Origin: Bacillota bacterium
Lineage (GTDB): Bacteria; Bacillota; Clostridia; Lutisporales; Lutisporaceae
Direction: 5' to 3'
NCBI GenBank assembly: GCA_023405875.1
Contig: JAEXXN010000075.1
Location: 1-8,064, forward strand
Length of the DNA stretch: 8,064 bases
Shown: positions 1-4,981 of the stretch, one piece after another
How positions within the stretch are numbered: position 1 is the stretch's first letter
Layout: each line of letters opens with the position of its first letter
Made by a program: the position numbers and the translations under genes
The notes under the pieces: model-generated
The model's database searches: none
Told to the model about the DNA's origin: nothing
The model's input: only the letters and a program-made list of their open reading frames with translations

Positions 1-830
1 AAAATATCATAAAAAAAACCGGCGAGCTTCTGACAAAGACGGGCACCAGCCCAAGGTCAGCCTCTGGAAGCATCGGTATATTCCTGAACGGCAGCCTGAT
101 AACCTGCGACTCTTTGGAGGATCAGGGGGAATTATATATAGAATGTAAAACCGCTGAGGATATATTGGGATTGACTGCAGGTATAGCAGAACAGCTGGGA
201 ATAGGAATAAAGGAAGTGGAACAAAGTATATATGTCAATCTTTCACAGGTGGTAAGCGCATTTGGCGGAACTATGAGCTATGATAGGGCTAAGGCAGCAG
301 CATACATAAGCATGAAAATAATCAAGATAAACGGCGCTTTCGCAGGCTTAAACCATGGAGATGGTGACAGAACCGATTTTCTCAAGGCTGAGGCCTTGAA
401 ACAGCTTGAATATGATTATTCAGAGGACTCTGTTGATGTAAGGCTGTTTGGCAAAAGTATAATGAAGCTCAAAAGGGATAAGGTCTGGAGCGTGGATGTG
501 GACAGTATGCTTGAAGCCCTGGAGGGTAATAAGACGGTGGATTCCTGCCGCGGAATAGTTGATCTGTCGCTGCCTACCTATGTAAGATTCCATCAGCAGT
601 ATTTGAGGACGGAAATCGTTGATGGAGAGTTGGCCTTGAGTGCTGAGGCAGCCGCTTATATAAAGTCTGTAACAAACCGGGAGGAGCAAGCCTTTGCAGC
701 AGGAGGAGAGGAAACGGCTAAAGCTGTGAGGCTGGAGTCCTTTTTGGAAGGCTTTGCATACAGCTCAAACAATCTGAGGACGGTAATTGATATAAAGGAT
801 ATGGAAACAGAAGACCTTATGGAGCATTGA
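1..830 (+). CDS. 3' part of a hypothetical protein, possibly stalk-domain related (5' end outside window)
   Basis: The reading frame is open from base 3 to the TGA at 828-830 (275 visible codons). The gene therefore starts upstream of the window; a TTG at 114 in the same frame is internal, with no ribosome binding site to support it. I do not recognise the protein with certainty. Two stretches resemble the stalk/copper amine oxidase N1-like fold: an IFLNG motif at visible residues 27-31, and about 55 residues later YVNLSQVVSAFGGTMSYD followed by a beta-like AAAYISMKI. Such domains (known family trait) are common in secreted or envelope proteins of Clostridia and usually begin with an LNG strand and end with a 'LG..V.yD' turn. 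The C-terminal half is charged and mostly helical, with no catalytic motif and no membrane segment that I can see. A strong terminator starts 14 bases after the stop, so this is the last gene of its transcript. Coding status is secure; the domain guess is weak. Confidence 0.75.
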   Translation, partial: NIIKKTGELLTKTGTSPRSASGSIGIFLNGSLITCDSLEDQGELYIECKTAEDILGLTAGIAEQLGIGIKEVEQSIYVNLSQVVSAFGGTMSYDRAKAAAYISMKIIKINGAFAGLNHGDGDRTDFLKAEALKQLEYDYSEDSVDVRLFGKSIMKLKRDKVWSVDVDSMLEALEGNKTVDSCRGIVDLSLPTYVRFHQQYLRTEIVDGELALSAEAAAYIKSVTNREEQAFAAGGEETAKAVRLESFLEGFAYSSNNLRTVIDIKDMETEDLMEH

Positions 831-843
831 GCCTTTGATGGCA

Positions 844-877
844 AAAGAGCAGCAATAGACGACGCTGCTCTTTTTTT
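844..877 (+). terminator. Intrinsic terminator of the first gene
   Basis: AAAGAGCAGC (844-853) pairs perfectly with GCTGCTCTTT (864-873) around a 10-base loop. The 3' arm runs into an unbroken T-run at 871-877. It begins 14 bases after the TGA of the first gene, as expected for a Rho-independent terminator. Confidence 0.9.
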
Positions 878-914
878 ATGGAATCCCGCGTTAGACGGGG
901 GATTCCATAAAAAA
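872..914. repeat. 43-nt near-perfect palindrome of unknown role
   Basis: TTTTTTATGGAATCCC (872-887) is the exact reverse complement of 899-914. Inside it, CGT (889-891) and ACG (895-897) also pair around a TAG triloop, so only the G888/G898 pair is mismatched. The T-run is on the 5' arm and the A-run on the 3' arm, so this is not a terminator by itself on either strand. Its first six bases are the T-run of the preceding terminator. The GGAATCCC..GGGATTCC core is reminiscent of hairpins at ends of IS200/IS605-type or miniature elements, but no transposase or second copy is present in the window, so that is only a guess. Confidence 0.7.
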
Positions 915-938
915 GTTTGCTATTAAGCAGTAATAACG

Positions 939-967
939 TTGACACTATAAATATATATTATTATAAT
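939..967 (+). promoter_or_regulatory. Consensus housekeeping promoter of the padR-like/amidohydrolase operon
   Basis: TTGACA at 939-944 and TATAAT at 962-967 are both exact matches to the sigma-A (sigma-70) consensus with the optimal 17-base spacer. Transcription would start near 974, giving a leader of about 30 nt before the GTG start at 1005. A promoter this strong usually needs a repressor, which fits the PadR gene it drives. Confidence 0.85.
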
Positions 968-991
968 ATATATAAAATTAATATATATTAA
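951..991. promoter_or_regulatory. Candidate PadR operator: two AT palindromes over the -10 box and leader
   Basis: ATATATATTAT (951-961) and ATAATATATAT (963-973) form a perfect 23-bp palindrome centred on base 962 and covering the whole -10 box. A second perfect palindrome, TTAATATATATTAA, lies at 978-991 and reaches the ribosome binding site AAGGAG (990-995). PadR-family repressors are known to bind AT-rich dyads, often overlapping their own promoter, so autorepression is the natural reading. AT-rich DNA forms palindromes easily by chance, so binding is inferred, not shown. Confidence 0.5.
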
Positions 992-1004
992 GGAGATATA
1001 TTTC

Positions 1005-1574
1005 GTGGCTAAAATCAGCAACACATTTTATATAATTCTTGGTACCTTGAACTTAGGCCCTAAGTCGGGATATGACATAAAAAAAAGAATTGAACGTTCT
1101 ACCGGCGAATTCTGGAGCATCAACTATGGTCAAATCTATCCGCTGCTAAAAACCATGGTTGATGAAGGATATGCCACATTAATTACAGACAATGAAGACA
1201 GTAAGCATGAACGTAAGGTATATGCTATAACGGAAAAAGGTGTGGAGGCGTTGATAGCGTGGTTGGCGGAGCCTATAAATTATAACAATCCAAAGGGGAA
1301 CGAATTGCTGGTCAAGCTGTTTTTCGGCAAGGATATACCCGTGCAGGAAAACATCCGCAGGCTCATGGAATTCAGAAATGTGTGTATGGGCTATTTGGAG
1401 AACAGCAATCGTGTCAGGGAAGATATAGAGAATAAAATGGCCGGGGATGACCAATATGACTATTCTATGATTGCAATCCGGCATGGGCTGATGATGATCC
1501 AGATGAAGCTGGACTGGTGTGATGAGAGTATTAAACGGCTGAAGAAGCACCTTACGGATGCTTCTCAGCAGTAA
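1005..1574 (+). CDS. PadR family transcriptional regulator
   Basis: A 189-residue cytoplasmic DNA-binding protein. The N-terminal winged helix (about residues 7-85) carries the family hallmarks: ILGTLNLGPKSGYDIKKRIE at 11-30, then YGQIYPLLKTMVDEGYAT at 41-58 (recognition helix) and the wing strand RKVYAITEKG at 70-79. Residues of about 93-182 form the helical C-terminal dimerisation domain (Vir_act_alpha_C type) found in the longer PadR subfamily; it includes the MMIQMKLDWCDESIKRLKKH helix at 163-182. The start is a GTG at 1005, chosen because AAGGAG at 990-995 sits nine bases upstream and the protein then begins right at the family's N-terminus. Members typically repress genes for phenolic acid, drug or toxin response and often their own operon. 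Here the only partner is the amidohydrolase lipoprotein 24 bases downstream, with palindromes over the promoter. The effector ligand cannot be told from sequence. Confidence 0.93.
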   Translation: MAKISNTFYIILGTLNLGPKSGYDIKKRIERSTGEFWSINYGQIYPLLKTMVDEGYATLITDNEDSKHERKVYAITEKGVEALIAWLAEPINYNNPKGNELLVKLFFGKDIPVQENIRRLMEFRNVCMGYLENSNRVREDIENKMAGDDQYDYSMIAIRHGLMMIQMKLDWCDESIKRLKKHLTDASQQ

Positions 1575-1598
1575 GAATACATGGAAAGAAGGGGAAAC

Positions 1599-2804
1599 AT
1601 GAAACCAATCCGGAGAATATTTCTAATTGCGGTCATTGCAGTCATGCTGTTTTGCTCCTGCAGCACAAAGGATACTGATTCTATTGTCGCCATAGCACCG
1701 GAGGAAGGGAAACTGGTGCTTTATAATTGTACGATCATTGACGGTACGGGAGCGGCACCGTTAGAGGGAATGTATATCTATATCAATGACGGCAGGATTG
1801 AAAGCATCGTGGATGCAGAAGCTGCAGCCATGAAGGCAGCTTATCAGCCGGTAGACCTGAAGGGATATACGCTATTGCCGGGATTTATCAATACCCATGT
1901 GCATTGCATGTTTTCTGAGGATGCCCTTAAGACCTGGCTGCAGCATGGCGTCACTACCGTCCGGGAGATGGCGGCCAGGGATGGCACTGATTTTGCCGGT
2001 GACAGGGATCAACTGAATGAAAATGATATGCAAGCAAGGCTTGTGACTTCTACACCCCCGCTTACCAAGCCGGGAGGCTATATTCCGCGTTTGGGAGTAG
2101 GGGTTGATACTCCGGAGGAAGCAGCAGCAAAGACACAGGAATATCTGGATATGAATCCGGATGTGGTAAAGATCGCCATTGAGGACAATCTCCAGGGAAG
2201 AACCTGGAATATGCTCACCGCGGATGAGATCAAGAGCATCACCACAACAGCCCATGAAGGGAATACACGGGTGGCAGCCCATATCTCCCATGCAAGAAAT
2301 CTTACCCTTGCCCTGGAGGGAAATGTGGATGAATTGTCTCACATGGTTGTAGAGCCGGTGAGTAAAGAGGTCATGGATCAGATCGCAGCAAAGGGCATTT
2401 TTTGGGTACCGACCCTGGAGCTATGGAAAAATATCAGCAACCTCTATGAATTGGACTGGGATAAGACAGCCGTTTCCAATCTGGCCATGTTCTATGAGGC
2501 AGGCGGGAAGATCGCTCTGGGAACAGATTACGGCGGCTTCAGAGCCTCGTTTGATCCGGGGATGCCCATGACAGAGCTTCAGCTGATGCAGGAGGCAGGT
2601 ATGACAAACATGGATATTATCGTCGCTGCTACAAAGAATGCCTCTGTGCTGTGCGGTATGGCATCCCAGCTCGGTACGCTGGAAGCAGGAAAGCTGGCGG
2701 ATATGATTGTGGTCCGGGGAGACCCCCTGGAGGATATTAAGGCGCTGGAATCCCTCTACATGGTCATCCATAACGGCAGTATCGCCGTGACTTATGAAGA
2801 GTAA
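1599..2804 (+). CDS. Amidohydrolase-superfamily metal-dependent hydrolase, probable lipoprotein
   Basis: An imidazolonepropionase-like amidohydrolase of 401 residues. The ATG at 1599 is preferred over the in-frame ATG at 1581: AGAAGGGG lies just before it, and the protein then begins MKPIRR, a hydrophobic stretch and LFCSCS, a lipoprotein-like signal with C21 as the likely lipidated residue (the box is imperfect, F at -3). Metal-site motifs are all in order: NTHVH (H100, H102), VVKIAIE with K191 at the carbamylated-lysine position, AAHISH (H228), ELSH (H248) and LGTDYG (D310). A small beta-sandwich frames the barrel, with LYNCTIIDGTG near the N-terminus and LEAGKLADMIVV near the C-terminus. 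The family hydrolyses C-N bonds in cyclic amides, dipeptides or amidine-like compounds; the substrate here is unknown. An exported, membrane-anchored location is inferred. It follows the PadR gene by 24 bases, so co-transcription and control by PadR are likely. Length is normal and no catalytic residue is missing. Confidence 0.9.
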   Translation: MKPIRRIFLIAVIAVMLFCSCSTKDTDSIVAIAPEEGKLVLYNCTIIDGTGAAPLEGMYIYINDGRIESIVDAEAAAMKAAYQPVDLKGYTLLPGFINTHVHCMFSEDALKTWLQHGVTTVREMAARDGTDFAGDRDQLNENDMQARLVTSTPPLTKPGGYIPRLGVGVDTPEEAAAKTQEYLDMNPDVVKIAIEDNLQGRTWNMLTADEIKSITTTAHEGNTRVAAHISHARNLTLALEGNVDELSHMVVEPVSKEVMDQIAAKGIFWVPTLELWKNISNLYELDWDKTAVSNLAMFYEAGGKIALGTDYGGFRASFDPGMPMTELQLMQEAGMTNMDIIVAATKNASVLCGMASQLGTLEAGKLADMIVVRGDPLEDIKALESLYMVIHNGSIAVTYEE

Positions 2805-2862
2805 CATTGCTTTAGCCTACATCCAGTGCTTTTGCTGCAAGCTTATAATTTTCAGGTCGATC

Positions 2863-3807
2863 CTATCTGATCGAAACCCCTGCGCTAATATCGCCCGATA
2901 AAAAAGTTTCCGGAGCCGAGGCGGGGGGAACCGTAAAAAATACCAACAGCAAACGCTCCCCTCTTGTTACAGGGATATTCACATCCACAGAGCCTGTGGC
3001 AACAGAACGAAAGGGGATATCCGGTCCTGTCAGAGTGGGAGTCAACGCGATATCCGTTTCCGGCAGCGCATGAAGTATATCGGTATCAGGCACTTCCGAG
3101 CGAAAAAGTTGTGCATGAATCTGATAATCTCCCGGAGAAGCTCCTTCTGTGCGATATAAGCTGAAAAAAGCATTTATGGCAGTAATCGTTCCATTGCGTG
3201 GCAAGCAGAAAGCAAAGCTGTACATGGGGTTGGATAATGTGCCCCTTAAGTCGATTGTCGTGCTGTAGACTTCCGTCGAACCAGTATTCGACCCAAAACC
3301 GACGAAGGCGGGGTAACCTATCGTTCCATCGGGTCCTGTGGTCATGTACAATTCATAAAGCCCGGATGCGAAGGGGATGATTATCTCGGCCCCAGCTTCC
3401 GCGCTGTTGATCTTTGAGATGGCTAACGAGGCTTTTACAGGGACAACACTGGAGTAGTAAAAGCTTGCCGCACTGACATTGCTCAGGGAAACTGTTACCG
3501 GGACTTCCGCCACATTGATGACGCTCACCCCTGTTACGTTTCCCGTTTTAGTTGGTGATGCCCCTATGAGTACATCGCCCTGCGAAGATTGAATGGCAAA
3601 AGCCGCACCAACGGCGGAAAGGGAGGATTGGCTTGCAATCCACCAATTTATGATATACTGTCCTGCTTCGCCAATCGTAATGATGCCTGTTGAGCCGTCA
3701 TAGCCGATATTTCCTTCCGTGTATGCTACCTGATCAAATAAAACATTACCGCCGTCATCTATCATATTTCCTGCAAGCAGTTCAATACTTAATATAACAT
3801 TTCCCAT
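2863..3807 (-). CDS. Spore-surface type protein with BclB C-terminal domain, no collagen repeats
   Basis: A 314-residue protein read from ATG at 3807-3805 to TAG at 2865-2863. An in-frame ATG lies 36 bases upstream, but AAAGGAG (3822-3816) has the correct eight-base spacing to the start chosen here. Residues 1-132 form a beta-rich module of C1q/TNF-like appearance (VLFDQVAYTEGNIGYD at 22-37, GQYIINWWIASQSS at 49-62). Residues of about 141-314 match my memory of the BclB C-terminal (exospore) domain: IIIPFASG at 142-149, FVGFGS at 168-173, SFAFCLPRNGTITAINAFFS at 197-216, HAQLFRS at 231-237 and ERLLLVF at 284-290. Such domains cap collagen-like filaments on the exosporium of Bacillus and Clostridium spores. 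The Gly-X-Y collagen region is absent, as are a signal peptide and membrane segments, so this would be a short head-only version. It is a single-gene unit, convergent with the amidohydrolase gene. Expression in the mother cell during sporulation is inferred, not shown. Confidence 0.82.
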   Translation of the reverse strand: MGNVILSIELLAGNMIDDGGNVLFDQVAYTEGNIGYDGSTGIITIGEAGQYIINWWIASQSSLSAVGAAFAIQSSQGDVLIGASPTKTGNVTGVSVINVAEVPVTVSLSNVSAASFYYSSVVPVKASLAISKINSAEAGAEIIIPFASGLYELYMTTGPDGTIGYPAFVGFGSNTGSTEVYSTTIDLRGTLSNPMYSFAFCLPRNGTITAINAFFSLYRTEGASPGDYQIHAQLFRSEVPDTDILHALPETDIALTPTLTGPDIPFRSVATGSVDVNIPVTRGERLLLVFFTVPPASAPETFLSGDISAGVSIR

Positions 3808-3841
3808 CGTCTTATCTCCTTTACTCAAAGCTTTCCCATAC

Positions 3842-3849
3842 ATTATATG
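3842..3849 (-). promoter_or_regulatory. Possible -10 element for the BclB-domain gene
   Basis: On the minus strand CATATAAT (3849 to 3842) contains an exact TATAAT and also differs by one base from the SigE-type sporulation -10 (CATACAAT). It sits about 20 bases before the ribosome binding site. No good -35 of either type is visible at the right distance. An imperfect GTAC-flanked dyad lies further upstream at 3876-3896. Weak evidence only. Confidence 0.25.
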
Positions 3850-4162
3850 CCGTTTTTTTTTGCAATGGCATTATCGTACGTATAATATGTATGTACTTCC
3901 TGTTGATTATTCTGTAATATATTTGTGGGATACTATATTGAACGCGTTTGCGCTATTGCACCGGGGTGTGTCGCCAATTCAATGAAATCAAGGAAAAATT
4001 TACGTGAGATACGAAGAATATATTTAAAATGGTTTTCGTGAGGCAAATAGGTTAAAATATTAATATTAAGCTTTGATAAAAAAATAATGAAACCTGGAAC
4101 TTTATATAAAATTATGCGTCTAACCGAAGTAGGCATATTTTAATGCCTTCTATAGTTACATA
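3850..4162. other. AT-rich intergenic stretch without a convincing gene
   Basis: About 310 bases between the BclB-domain gene and the mini-unit at 4163. All three plus-strand frames are broken by stops. The longest piece is a 19-codon run starting ATG at about 3982, with no ribosome binding site. A 67-codon minus-strand frame (4136-3933) has poor composition and no recognisable motif. On the plus strand TTGCAA (3860-3865) and TATAAT (3881-3886) are spaced 15 bases apart, slightly short for a promoter. A decayed gene is possible but I cannot identify one. Confidence 0.5.
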
Positions 4163-4189
4163 TGGTATAATCTGTCTAAGGTTACCTTA
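4163..4189 (+). promoter_or_regulatory. Extended -10 promoter followed by a 13-bp palindrome
   Basis: TGGTATAAT at 4163-4171 is a perfect extended -10 element (TGnTATAAT), which can work without a good -35; none is evident. TAAGGT-T-ACCTTA at 4177-4189 is a perfect palindrome placed at the predicted transcription start (about 4178), where a repressor would block initiation. A transcript from here would meet the terminator at 4231-4278. Confidence 0.45.
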
Positions 4190-4193
4190 AAGA

Positions 4194-4232
4194 ATGAAGC
4201 TGACACCCGAATATATATTGTATGATTTATAA
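4194..4232 (+). CDS. Possible 12-residue leader peptide or gene remnant
   Basis: ATG at 4194 to TAA at 4230-4232 encodes MKLTPEYILYDL. AAGG at 4178-4181 is 12 bases upstream, a rather long spacing for a ribosome binding site. The stop codon overlaps the 5' base of the following terminator stem, a layout seen in attenuator leaders. The peptide also resembles the first residues of small PqqD-like proteins, so it could be a truncated remnant. Translation is not established; I list it because of its position between a promoter and a terminator. Confidence 0.2.
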   Translation: MKLTPEYILYDL

Positions 4233-4278
4233 AAAAGGCTTCTTTGGTTGTTAAAATGCTTCAATAGAAGCCTTTTTT
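4231..4278 (+). terminator. Strong hairpin terminator upstream of the sigma factor gene
   Basis: AAAAAAGGCTTCT (4231-4243) pairs perfectly with AGAAGCCTTTTTT (4266-4278) around a 22-base loop. The six-T end makes it a terminator on the plus strand, and the six-A start makes it usable on the minus strand too. No full gene precedes it on the plus strand. It therefore ends either the putative short transcript from about 4178 or read-through, or acts as an attenuator ahead of the sigma operon. Confidence 0.8.
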
Positions 4279-4363
4279 GAGACTCATGAACGGAAAGTAG
4301 TGCACTAAAGCAATTTATACTTTCCTATTCGTTATAAAAGAACAAGCGGAAGGGGGAAACGCT

Positions 4364-4957
4364 GTGAGCGATTTGGAAAAGCTATTGGTAAAAAAGAGTC
4401 AGGCCGGGGATGTTGAAGCTTTTGAACTCTTGATTGACTCCTATGATAGAAGGGCATACAACATTGCTTACCGTGTCATGGGCAATGAGGAGGATGCCAA
4501 GGACATGGCCCAGGAGGCAATGCTCAGAGTATTCAGGTCCATAAAGGATTTCAAGGGGCAATCATCCTTTTCAACCTGGCTGTATAGGATTGTTACAAAT
4601 GTATGCCTTGACGAATTGAGGCGCAGAAAAAACGTCAAGTACATATCAATTGACAGCACCATACAGACGGAAGATGGTGAAATGCATATAGAGCTCAGCT
4701 CCGATATGGAGACTCCCGAGAGCGCGTATGAAAGGCTGGAGCAGCGGGAGCTTATTAAGAGGGCGATACAGGAATTGAATGATGAATATAGAAGTGTGAT
4801 CGTGCTGAGAGATATACAGGGCTTCAGCTATGAGGAGATATCCAATATACTGGATTGCTCCCTCGGTACGGTAAAGTCGAGAATAAACAGAGCGAGGACC
4901 ATGCTTCGTGACAGGCTAAAGGCAAGCATGGAACTTTCACGTGAAAATAGAGTCTAA
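4364..4957 (+). CDS. RNA polymerase sigma factor, ECF (sigma-70 group 4) family, SigW-like
   Basis: A 197-residue ECF sigma factor. Region 2 spans about residues 22-90, with the core-binding and -10 recognition helices visible as GNEEDAKDMAQEAMLRVFRS (40-59) and FKGQSSFSTWLYRIVTNVCL (63-82), ending in the basic DELRRRKN. An acidic, variable linker of about 40 residues follows. Region 4 (about 128-188) has the helix-turn-helix SYEEISNILDCSLGTVKSRI (155-174) followed by NRARTMLRDRL. It directs core polymerase to envelope-stress or similar promoters; which ones cannot be read from here. The start is GTG at 4364 behind AAGGGG (4350-4355). The upstream bases hold TATACT (4316-4321) and TATAAA (4333-4338) but no clear -35, and no obvious ECF self-promoter. 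The anti-sigma gene follows after 24 bases and would hold this protein inactive at the membrane. Confidence 0.95.
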   Translation: MSDLEKLLVKKSQAGDVEAFELLIDSYDRRAYNIAYRVMGNEEDAKDMAQEAMLRVFRSIKDFKGQSSFSTWLYRIVTNVCLDELRRRKNVKYISIDSTIQTEDGEMHIELSSDMETPESAYERLEQRELIKRAIQELNDEYRSVIVLRDIQGFSYEEISNILDCSLGTVKSRINRARTMLRDRLKASMELSRENRV

Positions 4958-4981
4958 TTTGGTGAAAGGAGGTATAAGATT

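Noticed and set aside
114..830. The first gene starting at TTG 114
   Set aside because: The same frame is open to the left edge of the window, reads as plausible protein there, and has no ribosome binding site before the TTG.
420..844. Minus-strand frames opposite the first gene
   Set aside because: Shadows of the plus-strand coding sequence; composition rich in Ser/Cys/His with no start signal or motif. The same holds for the minus-strand frames opposite the PadR, amidohydrolase, sigma, anti-sigma and polA genes.
872..914. The 43-nt palindrome as a second intrinsic terminator
   Set aside because: Its T-run is on the 5' arm and an A-run ends the 3' arm, so no U-tract follows the stem on either strand.
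2805..2880. TCGATC/GATCGA inverted repeat (2857-2862 and 2869-2874) as a bidirectional terminator between convergent genes
   Set aside because: Only six base pairs, no T-run on either side, and it overlaps the stop codon of the minus-strand gene.
2964..3380. Short plus-strand frames opposite the BclB-domain gene
   Set aside because: They lie antisense to a well-supported gene and show no ribosome binding site or protein motif.
3982..4041. A 19-codon plus-strand frame rich in Lys/Arg (MKSRKNLREIRRIYLKWFS)
   Set aside because: It looks a little like a fragment of a basic protein or transposase, but it is short, has no ribosome binding site, and the neighbouring frames do not extend the similarity.
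3933..4136. A 67-codon minus-strand frame in the large intergenic gap
   Set aside because: It has an AGAAGG about ten bases before its ATG, but the composition is typical of translated AT-rich non-coding DNA, no motif is recognisable, and it ends without a terminator. Not enough to call a gene.
4281..4345. An ECF-type autoregulatory promoter before the sigma gene (TGAACG at 4287-4292)
   Set aside because: No CGT-type -10 lies 16-17 bases downstream; the CGTT at 4330 is too far. The TATACT and TATAAA hexamers lack a matching -35.
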